Assembly: GCA_030626685.1 (NCBI GenBank)
Contig: DAOUTL010000099.1
Span: 1-5,151, forward strand
Length of the DNA: 5,151 bases
Source of the DNA: Candidatus Bathyarchaeota archaeon
GTDB taxonomy: Archaea; Thermoproteota; Bathyarchaeia; Bathyarchaeales; Bathycorpusculaceae
Direction of reading: 5' to 3'
Shown here: one piece after another, positions 1 through 5,151 of the stretch
How positions within the stretch are numbered: position 1 is the stretch's first letter
Layout of the letters: every line of letters begins with the position of its first letter
Made by a program: the position numbers and the translations under genes
The notes under the pieces: generated by a model
What the model was told of the DNA's origin: nothing
What the model saw: only the letters and a program-made list of their open reading frames with translations
Databases searched by the model: none

Positions 1-91
1 CCTTCACAACAGCGTTTAAATCAACCTTCTGGTTTAAGGTTGCAGAAGCCACAACATTTTCAATGTTTATTATAGCTTTAACTTTAGGCAT
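1..91 (-). CDS. tbp: TATA-box-binding protein, N-terminal fragment (runs off left edge)
   Basis: Only the first 30 codons are in the window, read on the minus strand from the ATG at 91-89. The translation begins MPKVKAIINIENVVASATLN and continues QKVDLNAVVK. This matches the start of archaeal TBP, where the first half of the saddle fold opens with the I-x-IENVVAS strand. TBP binds the promoter TATA box and recruits TFB and RNA polymerase, so this is a core chromosomal gene, not a mobile one. The start is fixed by a ribosome binding site 5 nt upstream. Another ATG at 98-96 is out of frame. Recognition rests on a short N-terminus compared from memory, but the motif is distinctive. The DNA-binding phenylalanines and the second repeat lie outside the window. 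Confidence 0.86.
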   Translation of the reverse strand, partial: MPKVKAIINIENVVASATLNQKVDLNAVVK

Positions 92-200
92 TAAACATCA
101 CTCCTTATAAAGAAATCCTAACGTTGAGCCTCTTTTCTCATGTTATTTCTTTTACCGCTTCGGTTAGCAGCTTGTATTATTCGTTTGGATTTCGATGCAT
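92..200. other. Intergenic stretch between tbp and the inverted duplication
   Basis: This 109-bp stretch is AT-rich and shows no convincing gene on either strand. It contains the tbp ribosome binding site. A TTTATAA motif (about 105-111 on the minus strand) is too close to the tbp start to act as its TATA box, because transcription would then begin inside the gene. A short stem ACCG/CGGT (154-164) is too weak to call a terminator. tbp may therefore be read through from upstream on the minus strand. Confidence 0.4.
97..104 (-). promoter_or_regulatory. Ribosome binding site of tbp
   Basis: On the minus strand the sequence is GGAGTGAT, complementary to the 3' end of archaeal 16S rRNA apart from one base. 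It lies 5 nt upstream of the ATG at 91-89 and supports that start. Confidence 0.7.
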
Positions 201-389
201 TCATTCCTTTATTTTCCATCCTTTCTTTTGTAGGATTTTTTGGACTCCTGGTATGTTTAGGGCGAATTTTACGTGGCGGCAGCCTGTTGATTCGCAGTAC
301 TCACATAAAACCTTGTTGGGTTTGAAGTAGACGTCTATTATGCGTCCGCTTGATGTTTTGTTTGCGAGGGTTCTGTCGAGTATGCGGAC
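201..389. repeat. Left arm of a 189-bp inverted repeat
   Basis: The reverse complement of this arm aligns without gaps to 442-630. By hand I count 28 mismatches in 189 positions, about 85% identity. The best-conserved stretch is the outer end, which encodes VQKILQKKGWKI, with 36 consecutive matches. The arm coincides with codons 17 to the stop of the minus-strand small gene. Confidence 0.88.
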
Positions 390-437
390 TCCGTGCTCGC
401 TGAGGTTGAAATGTTCAAGGACTGGTTGCTCTGGCAT
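201..437 (-). CDS. Small SWIM-like zinc-binding protein, 78 aa, intact copy of an inverted pair
   Basis: I read this gene from the ATG at 437-435 to the TGA at 203-201. The protein starts MPEQPVLEHFNLSEHGVRIL and is mostly hydrophilic, with a cysteine/histidine cluster at C45-x2-C48-x4-C53-x-H55 followed by the helix-like VKFALNIPGVQKIL and a basic tail (KKGWKIKE). The C...CxH-V pattern resembles the SWIM zinc-binding motif (CxC...CxH), although the first pair here is CxxC, so the family is inferred. Such motifs bind DNA or protein partners; the function is unknown. The reading frame can be extended upstream to 491, but those 18 extra codons are the antisense of the neighbouring copy, so I reject them. 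The inverted second copy preserves the same frame, which argues that this is a real protein. No clear ribosome binding site or TATA box is visible upstream. Confidence 0.62.
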   Translation of the reverse strand: MPEQPVLEHFNLSEHGVRILDRTLANKTSSGRIIDVYFKPNKVLCEYCESTGCRHVKFALNIPGVQKILQKKGWKIKE

Positions 438-630
438 GGGAGTAAGAATTCTCGACAGAACACTTGCAAACAAAACATCACGCGGATGCATAATAGATGT
501 CTACTTCAAACCAGAAGGTGTATGGTGCGAATACTGCGAATAAACAAGCTGCCGCCACGTCAAATTCGCCCTCAACATACCAGAAGTCCAAAAAATCCTA
601 CAAAAGAAAGGATGGAAAATAGAGGAATAG
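436..630 (+). pseudogene. Degenerate second copy of the SWIM-like protein, broken by an in-frame TAA
   Basis: The plus strand from the ATG at 436 reads MGVRILDRTLANKTSRGCII and continues to CEYCE, where TAA (541-543) replaces the TCA serine codon of the intact copy. Beyond the stop the frame continues without indels through TSCRHVKFALNIPEVQKILQ to a TAG at 628-630. A hand alignment with the minus-strand copy gives 9 amino-acid differences over the 62 aligned codons, counting the stop. The nonsense codon falls between the second cysteine and the CxH half of the metal site, so a 35-aa truncated product could not form that site. The 16-residue N-terminal extension of the intact copy is also missing. 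It is a recent pseudogene unless the TAA is read through. It converges with the zinc-ribbon gene, ending 9 nt from it. Confidence 0.68.
442..630. repeat. Right arm of the 189-bp inverted repeat
   Basis: This arm pairs with 201-389 across a 52-bp centre (390-441). It coincides with the coding part of the degenerate plus-strand copy. Many mismatches are synonymous third-position changes (for example CTC/CTT, GAC/GAT, GTA/GTC), so the arms diverged at least partly under protein selection before the nonsense mutation. Confidence 0.88.
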
Positions 631-639
631 TTAACCATG

Positions 640-819
640 TTAGGCTTTGGTCCATCTGCCTTTCTTGAGTGTCAATGTGAAGCTGTGTTTTCCAGCTTTT
701 GTGTATTCTCTGAAGTCTGTGCCACATTCACAGGAATAGGCATACACTTTGAATATTCCGTAGGTCCATGACTTTTTGGGTTTAGTGAGTTCTTTTTTGC
801 AGTTGGGACATTCAGTCAT
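640..819 (-). CDS. Small zinc-ribbon-type protein, 59 aa, function unknown
   Basis: The gene runs from the ATG at 819-817 to the TAA at 642-640. Two cysteine pairs, C4-P-N-C7 near the start and C30-E-C32-G in the middle, make a compact zinc ribbon (CxxC...CxCG). Between them is an aromatic, basic segment (KSWTYGIFKVYAYS), and the C-terminus is basic and beta-like (GKHSFTLTLKKGRWTKA). There is no signal peptide or membrane segment, so it should be cytosolic. I know of similar short zinc-ribbon hypotheticals in TACK archaea but no assigned function; nucleic-acid binding is plausible for the fold and charge. A GTG three codons upstream (828) is possible, but the ATG leads straight into TECPNC. 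No ribosome binding site is visible, so the transcript may be leaderless or nearly so, driven from the TATA-like box at 851-858. It is divergent from hsdM. Confidence 0.72.
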   Translation of the reverse strand: MTECPNCKKELTKPKKSWTYGIFKVYAYSCECGTDFREYTKAGKHSFTLTLKKGRWTKA

Positions 820-850
820 GAGGGCCACAATTTTTTATATCGCAGTTAAG

Positions 851-858
851 TTATATAA
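851..858. promoter_or_regulatory. Palindromic TATA-like box in the divergent promoter region
   Basis: TTATATAA is identical on both strands. Read rightward it lies 40 bp before the hsdM ATG (899). Read leftward it lies 31 bp before the zinc-ribbon ATG (819). With the usual archaeal spacing of about 25 bp from TATA box to start site, transcription would begin near 880 (short hsdM leader) and near 828 (almost leaderless zinc-ribbon mRNA). A second leftward candidate is the A/T run at 831-840. The position is inferred from spacing, not measured. Confidence 0.5.
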
Positions 859-873
859 TTTGCATGATAAGTG

Positions 874-885
874 TCGCGCGCGCGA
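874..885. other. 12-bp perfect palindrome of alternating C and G ahead of hsdM
   Basis: TCGCGCGCGCGA is a perfect palindrome in an otherwise AT-rich intergenic region. It lies just where the hsdM transcript is predicted to start and 13 bp before the ATG. It could be an operator or a structured leader element. No regulator gene is visible to pair with it. Confidence 0.4.
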
Positions 886-898
886 AGGGTTGGTTGTT

Positions 899-2494
899 AT
901 GAATAAAACAGGAAAGCAGGCAACATTGTTTGGAGGGGTTATTGAGGAAGGGAAGGACATCGATTTTGAAGATAAACTGTGGAAGGCTGCTGATAAGCTG
1001 AGGAAGAAGGTTGAGGTTCATCAGTATAAGTATGTTGTGCTTGGGCTTGTTTTTTTGAGGTATTTGTCTTTTGCTTTTGATGAGAGAAGGCGTGAGTTGG
1101 AAAAGGCTTTTTCTGATCCTAATAGTGGAGAGTACATATCTTATGAAGAATTTCGGAAGCAGGCGTTGGAGGATAGGGATTATTACCTTGCTAATGGTGT
1201 TCTGTATGTTCCAGAGGAGGCGAGGTGGGATTATTTAGTTAAGAATGCGACGCAGCCAAATATTGCTGAGGTTCTTGACAGGGCTGTTGAGGTTCTTGAG
1301 GAAGAGTATCCAAGGCAGTTGAAGGATGTAATTCCTAAGATTTATACCAGTATGAAGACTCTTGATGCGTTGGATTATGCCTATTTGATAAATCTTTTTT
1401 CATCTATTGAAATTGGGAAGGAGCATAAGGCCAGGGATGTTTTCGGGAGAATTTACGAGTATTTTTTGGGGAAGTTTACCGAGGCTGAGGGAAAGAAGGG
1501 CGGCGAGTTTTACACTCCGAGGTCTTTGACGAGGCTTATAGTTGAAATATTGGATGTGAAGGAAGGAAGGATATTCGATCCTGCCTGTGGAAGCGGTGGA
1601 TTTTATGTTTCTGCTCTCCAAAAACTGGAGAGAGAAGGAATAGATAAGGGTAAGCTTTCGATTTATGGTCAGGATTCGAAGGATATGCCTTGGAAGATTT
1701 GTAAGATGAACTTGGCTTTGAGGGGTGCTGAGGGAGACATTAGAATCGGCGATTCCTATCATAATGATAAGTTTTTTGATTTGAGGGCTGATTATGTGGT
1801 TTGCAATCCACCGTTTAATGATAGCGGGTGGGGTGCCGACAGGGTAAAATATGAAGACCCAAGGTTCAAATATGGGGTGCCTCCAGACAATAACGCGAAT
1901 TTTGCGTGGATTCAGCATTATATTTACCATTTAGCCCCTAACGGGAAAGCTGGTTTTGTTATGGCTAATGGTGCCTTGTCAGCTGGAGGCGTTGAAGGGG
2001 ATATTAGAAAGAAAATAATTAGGGATGATCTGGTTTACGGCATAATAGCGTGTCCGCCAAAGCTTTTCTACACTGTAGCATTGCCTGTTTCCTTGTGGTT
2101 TTTGAGGAAAACGAAGCCAGAGCACATGAAGGGAAAAGTTCTGTTTGTTTATGCGAGGAAGTTGTTTAAGCCTATATCGAGAAAGCAGGTTGTTTTCACC
2201 GAGAAGCACATAACCAAAATTGTCGAGAAATTCAAGATGTTTGAGAGTGGAGAGCCTGAAGAGAAGATAAACGAGGTTGGTTTTGCTAAGGTTGCAACTC
2301 TGGACGAGATAGCTAAAAACGGATATATTCTAACATCTGGAAGGTATGTTGGGATTAAAGTAGTCGAGGACGAGACGCCTTTTAAGGAGAAAATGAAGAC
2401 TTACTCTGAAGAATTATCAAAACTGCTTAAAGAAGAGGAAGAATTGACAGGCAAGGTTAAGGAAGTGTTCAAGGCTCTGGGTTTTCAGGTGTAA
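899..2494 (+). CDS. hsdM: Type I restriction-modification system, methyltransferase subunit (M), 531 aa
   Basis: HsdM transfers a methyl group from S-adenosylmethionine to N6 of adenine in the site chosen by HsdS, usually as an M2S complex. The order is typical. An N-terminal helical HsdM domain (about 15-190) includes VLGLVFLRYLSFAFDERR. Then come the EFYTP segment (about 203-207), the SAM-binding motif DPACGSGG (227-234), the catalytic NPPF (303-306) that specifies N6-adenine, and NANFAWIQH (about 332-340). The C-terminus is a charged helical tail (about 495-528). Length is normal and every key motif is intact. The frame is open back to 776, but I choose the ATG at 899 because earlier starts overlap the promoter and the divergent gene and add no family sequence. 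No strong ribosome binding site precedes it. It is first in the operon, with 3 nt to hsdS. Codons end mostly in G or T (about 41 AAG to 16 AAA lysines), unlike hsdR. Confidence 0.95.
   Translation: MNKTGKQATLFGGVIEEGKDIDFEDKLWKAADKLRKKVEVHQYKYVVLGLVFLRYLSFAFDERRRELEKAFSDPNSGEYISYEEFRKQALEDRDYYLANGVLYVPEEARWDYLVKNATQPNIAEVLDRAVEVLEEEYPRQLKDVIPKIYTSMKTLDALDYAYLINLFSSIEIGKEHKARDVFGRIYEYFLGKFTEAEGKKGGEFYTPRSLTRLIVEILDVKEGRIFDPACGSGGFYVSALQKLEREGIDKGKLSIYGQDSKDMPWKICKMNLALRGAEGDIRIGDSYHNDKFFDLRADYVVCNPPFNDSGWGADRVKYEDPRFKYGVPPDNNANFAWIQHYIYHLAPNGKAGFVMANGALSAGGVEGDIRKKIIRDDLVYGIIACPPKLFYTVALPVSLWFLRKTKPEHMKGKVLFVYARKLFKPISRKQVVFTEKHITKIVEKFKMFESGEPEEKINEVGFAKVATLDEIAKNGYILTSGRYVGIKVVEDETPFKEKMKTYSEELSKLLKEEEELTGKVKEVFKALGFQV
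2487..2491 (+). promoter_or_regulatory. Ribosome binding site of hsdS, inside the end of hsdM
   Basis: AGGTG lies in the last codons of hsdM, 6 nt before the hsdS ATG at 2498. It supports that start and suggests translation coupled to hsdM. Confidence 0.55.
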
Positions 2495-2497
2495 ACC

Positions 2498-3760
2498 ATG
2501 CTCAAGTTCAAACATGAGAGAGAATTTACAGAAACAGAAATAGGAGGGCTTCCCAAGGGATGGGAAATAGCGGTTCTTGGCGATGAATCTAAATTTACAA
2601 TAATTATGGGGCAGTCCCCTCCATCCAAATACTACAATCAACGTGGAGAAGGTATACCGTTTATTCAAGGAAAAAAGGAGTTTGGAGATTTATATGTAGA
2701 AACTGAAACCTATACTAAAAAATGCGCAAAGATTGCGCCTCCTTATAGTATTCTGGTTACCGTCAGAGCACCTGTAGGAGAACTCAACATTACAAAGGGT
2801 AAGTTGTGCATAGGGCGTGGGGTTGCCGCTGTTTTGAATAAAGATAGATTGCCCTTACAAAACAAGTTCATTTATTATGTGTTAAAGGGATTGAATGAAT
2901 ATTTATCAATGCTGGGTGAAAGAGGCACAACCTACGATTCGATAACAAAAGAAGAGTTGGACAATTTCGTAGTTCCCTTTCCGAAATCTGTGGAACGATC
3001 TCGCATTGCCACAGTTTTGTCTTGGTTTGATGATCTTATCGAGAATAAGAAGAGGCAGAACGAGATTTTGGAAAAAACGGCTATGGCGATTTTTAAGAGC
3101 TGGTTTATAGATTTCGAGCCTTTCAAAGACGAAGAGTTCGTGAATAGCGAAATGGGAAAAATACCGAAAGGATGGCGTATTGTAAAATTGGGAGAAGTTG
3201 TAGATTCTCAATACGGTTTCACAGAATCCGCCGAAACTGAAGGAGAAATTAAACTGCTTAGAATTATGGACATAAATAAAACTCTTGTTATAGATTGGGA
3301 CCGGGTGCCGTTTTGTAAAATTGATAATGAAAATTTTAAGAAATATCGCTTGGGAAAAGGCGATATCGTGATCAGCCGTATCGCTGACATAGGAAAAGTG
3401 GCTATTGTTGAGGACCCGCCTGGTTCCGTCTTTGCTTCGTATCTGATAAGACTTAAAATAAAACCAACGAGTTATTTGACTCCTTATTATCTTTATTATT
3501 GGTTAAAAAGCAGTGTATATCAAGACTATATCCTCTACGCAGGTAGTGGTTCAACCAGACAAAATACAAATGCTCGCGTTATAAAATCAGGTCCCATGTT
3601 AATTCCTCGTAACGAGCAAGTTGTAAAATTCTCTTTGTTTGCTGAAAGCATAAGACAAAAAATTACCATTAATCAGAAACAAATTATGGTTTTGAGGAAG
3701 ATTCGGGATACTTTGTTGCCTTTGCTTGTTTTTGGAAGGTTAAGGGTGGAGGAAATCTAA
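2498..3760 (+). CDS. hsdS: Type I restriction-modification system, specificity subunit (S), 420 aa
   Basis: HsdS chooses the bipartite DNA target and holds the M and R subunits together. The protein shows the expected two-fold layout. Target-recognition domain 1 (about 14-162) opens with GGLPKGWEIAVLGDE and contains GQSPPSKYYN (38-47). A central conserved helical region follows (about 165-210, with LSWFDDLIENKKRQNEILEK and FKSWFIDFEP). Domain 2 (about 218-370) opens with the matching MGKIPKGWRIVKLGE and ends GSTRQNTNARVIKSGPMLIP. A second conserved helical region closes it (about 372-412, IRQKITINQKQIMVLRKIRD). The repeat period is about 203 residues, and the helices set the spacing between the two half-sites. 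There is no frameshift. The target sequence cannot be read from here. It sits 3 nt after hsdM and 1 nt before the hsdR start. Confidence 0.95.
   Translation: MLKFKHEREFTETEIGGLPKGWEIAVLGDESKFTIIMGQSPPSKYYNQRGEGIPFIQGKKEFGDLYVETETYTKKCAKIAPPYSILVTVRAPVGELNITKGKLCIGRGVAAVLNKDRLPLQNKFIYYVLKGLNEYLSMLGERGTTYDSITKEELDNFVVPFPKSVERSRIATVLSWFDDLIENKKRQNEILEKTAMAIFKSWFIDFEPFKDEEFVNSEMGKIPKGWRIVKLGEVVDSQYGFTESAETEGEIKLLRIMDINKTLVIDWDRVPFCKIDNENFKKYRLGKGDIVISRIADIGKVAIVEDPPGSVFASYLIRLKIKPTSYLTPYYLYYWLKSSVYQDYILYAGSGSTRQNTNARVIKSGPMLIPRNEQVVKFSLFAESIRQKITINQKQIMVLRKIRDTLLPLLVFGRLRVEEI
3745..3752 (+). promoter_or_regulatory. Ribosome binding site of hsdR, inside the end of hsdS
   Basis: GGTGGAGG lies 9 nt before the GTG at 3762 and decides the start in favour of that GTG over the in-frame ATG at 3786, which would be 33 nt away. 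Confidence 0.65.
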
Positions 3761-3761
3761 C

Positions 3762-5151
3762 GTGGCACAACTTACGGAAGATTATATGGTTGAACAATCC
3801 GCCATAAACTGGCTAAAAAAAGAACTCGAATACTCCTATATTCACGGCTCCGAACTTTCACCAGAAAACGGAGAAAGGGAATCATACAGAAAAGTAATCT
3901 TAAAGAAAAGATTCATAAACGCGATTAAAAAACTCAACCCATGGCTAACTGACGTTCTGGCTGAACAAGTCTATAAAAGCGTTGTAGAACTCGAACATCC
4001 AGACCCCATAATGAAGGGAAAAATCTTCTACGAAATGCTAACAAACGGGGTAAGAATCACGGTAAAAGAAAAGGGAGAAGAAAGAACAAAAATCGTAAAG
4101 CTCATAGACTTTGAAAACCCTGAAAACAACGAATTCTTGGCAGCAAACCAATACACGGTTGAATACCAATACCAAAAAGACATGCATAGAAGGCCAGATC
4201 TCGTGGTTTTCATAAACGGCTTACCCATAGCCATCTTCGAGTTCAAAAATTTCAACGCAAACGAAACAGCAAAAGACGCCTTCTACGATCACAAAATAAA
4301 AAGCATCGACATCCCACAACTCTACGTATACGCCCAAATACTCGTAGTAAGCGATGGACTCGAAACAAAATACGGCTCACCAACAAGCGACTGGGATAAA
4401 TTCTTCATATGGGAAGGAATCTTCGACGATGACGACTTAGAAGTAATAGAAATCGAAGAGAAACACTATTACTACACCTTCAAACCAACAGGCAAAGAAA
4501 TGACATCCCTCGAAGTCCTCCTGAAAGGACTATTCAGAAAAGAACACCTAACAGAATACCTGCAAGAGTTCATATTCTACGAAAAATCAGGTGAAACCTA
4601 CCGAAAACTAATCGCCATGTTCCACCAATTTTACACGGCGAGAAAAGCGGTAGAAAGAACCAAAAAAGCAGTCTTAGAAGGAAAAACCCCAGAACAACGT
4701 AGAATAGGCGTAGTATGGCACACACAAGGCACGGGAAAATCAATAACAATGCTATTCTACGCAAGAAAAGTCCTAAAAGTAAAAGAACTTGAAAACCCCC
4801 TCCTACTGTTCATAACAGATAGAAACAACTTGGACGAACAGCTCTACGGAGTTTTCGCCGCCTTACCAATCGTAAAGCAGGCAGAAAGCATAAGGGACTT
4901 ACAAAAAACAATCAAAACAACCGCAGGCGGAATAGTTTTCGCCACAATCCAGAAATTTGGGAAAAGAAAAGCCGAAGAATACCCATTTTTGACGGATAGA
5001 AAAAACGTAGTAGTCATCGCAGACGAAGCCCATAGAAGCCAATACAAAGAACTCGCAATGGACCTTAGAAGAGCAATTCCAAACGCCTCTTTCATGGGTT
5101 TCACCGCAACTCCAATAGAACTCGTCGACCGCTCAACAACCTTAGTTTTCG
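3762..5151 (+). CDS. hsdR: Type I restriction-modification system, restriction/motor subunit (R), N-terminal 463 aa (runs off right edge)
   Basis: HsdR binds the M-S complex at unmodified sites, pulls DNA in using ATP and cuts it at a distance. The frame is open from the GTG at 3762 to the window end. The N-terminus (TEDYMVEQSAINWLKKELEY) is typical. The nuclease domain has the PD-(D/E)xK signature as P145-D146-L-V-V-F followed by E160-F-K162. The SF2 helicase motor begins with Walker A TQGTGKS (321-327), then ITDRNNLDEQ (351-360), DEAH (421-424) and GFTATP (446-451). All visible catalytic residues are present. HsdR proteins are usually about 800-1,100 aa, so roughly half is missing beyond the edge. 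Codons end mostly in A or C (about 39 AAA to 5 AAG lysines), the same style as the small genes upstream and opposite to hsdM. It is the last operon gene seen here. Confidence 0.94.
   Translation, partial: MAQLTEDYMVEQSAINWLKKELEYSYIHGSELSPENGERESYRKVILKKRFINAIKKLNPWLTDVLAEQVYKSVVELEHPDPIMKGKIFYEMLTNGVRITVKEKGEERTKIVKLIDFENPENNEFLAANQYTVEYQYQKDMHRRPDLVVFINGLPIAIFEFKNFNANETAKDAFYDHKIKSIDIPQLYVYAQILVVSDGLETKYGSPTSDWDKFFIWEGIFDDDDLEVIEIEEKHYYYTFKPTGKEMTSLEVLLKGLFRKEHLTEYLQEFIFYEKSGETYRKLIAMFHQFYTARKAVERTKKAVLEGKTPEQRRIGVVWHTQGTGKSITMLFYARKVLKVKELENPLLLFITDRNNLDEQLYGVFAALPIVKQAESIRDLQKTIKTTAGGIVFATIQKFGKRKAEEYPFLTDRKNVVVIADEAHRSQYKELAMDLRRAIPNASFMGFTATPIELVDRSTTLVF

Noticed and set aside
340..435. 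Plus-strand extension of the degenerate copy back to 340
   Set aside because: It is the antisense of the intact minus gene and shows no family features; similarity to the other copy begins only at GVRIL just after 436.
438..491. Longer N-terminus of the minus-strand small gene starting at 491
   Set aside because: These 18 codons are the antisense of the right repeat arm and stay open only because of the inverted duplication; the ATG at 437 gives the more natural protein.
776..898. Upstream extension of hsdM to 776
   Set aside because: It would run through the divergent gene's start and the TATA-like box and adds 41 residues with no HsdM character.
1558..1571. GAAG tetranucleotide repeat in hsdM as a phase-variation tract
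   Set aside because: Only about 3.5 units; known slippage tracts in R-M genes are much longer. It is better explained by Lys/Glu/Gly codons.
1614..1632. Perfect 7-bp hairpin (CTCTCCA / TGGAGAG) inside hsdM
   Set aside because: It lies mid-gene just after the SAM-binding motif, has no T-run and is expected by chance in a window of this size.
1400..1930. 176-aa minus-strand open frame
   Set aside because: Antisense shadow of hsdM covering its catalytic motifs; low-complexity composition and no recognisable domain.
4570..5104. Hydrophobic minus-strand open frames that look like membrane proteins
   Set aside because: They are the antisense of hsdR; A/C-rich codons on plus produce Phe/Leu-rich translations on minus.
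1..5151. CRISPR array, tRNA or rRNA gene, insertion sequence
   Set aside because: I saw no regularly spaced direct repeats, no tRNA-like cloverleaf and no transposase; the only sizeable repeat is the inverted pair at 201-630.

Overview
The window is archaeal. At the left edge, on the minus strand, are the first 30 codons of a TATA-binding protein (TBP) gene. Its N-terminus (IENVVASATLNQ) has the form I associate with TACK-group archaea (Bathyarchaeia/Thaumarchaeota-like). The small cysteine-rich neighbours, a TATA-like box and short GGAG/AGGTG-type ribosome binding sites agree with that. Exact lineage is inference.

Layout. (1) 1-91, minus: partial tbp with a good ribosome binding site. (2) 201-630: an inverted duplication. 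A 78-aa protein with a C-x2-C-x4-C-x-H (SWIM-like) motif is encoded on the minus strand (201-437). A degenerate second copy points away from it on the plus strand (436-630) and is broken by an in-frame TAA inside the metal-binding motif. The two 189-bp arms are about 85% identical and flank a 52-bp centre. (3) 640-819, minus: a 59-aa zinc-ribbon-type protein. (4) 820-898: a compact divergent promoter region with a palindromic TATA-like box and a 12-bp CG-alternating palindrome. (5) 899-5151, plus: a type I restriction-modification operon in the order hsdM-hsdS-hsdR, with hsdR running off the right edge.

How it works together. HsdM (N6-adenine methyltransferase) and HsdS (two target-recognition domains) should form the modification enzyme. 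HsdR (PD-(D/E)xK nuclease fused to an SF2 helicase motor) would add DNA translocation and cleavage of unmodified DNA. Gaps of 3 nt (M-S) and 1 nt (S-R) indicate one transcript. hsdM and hsdS are complete and undamaged; hsdR is intact as far as it is visible.

The system itself is a recognisable type I R-M, not a new class. The less ordinary points are the inverted duplication with one copy dying, the symmetrical promoter region, and the sharp change in codon style between hsdM and hsdR inside one operon.
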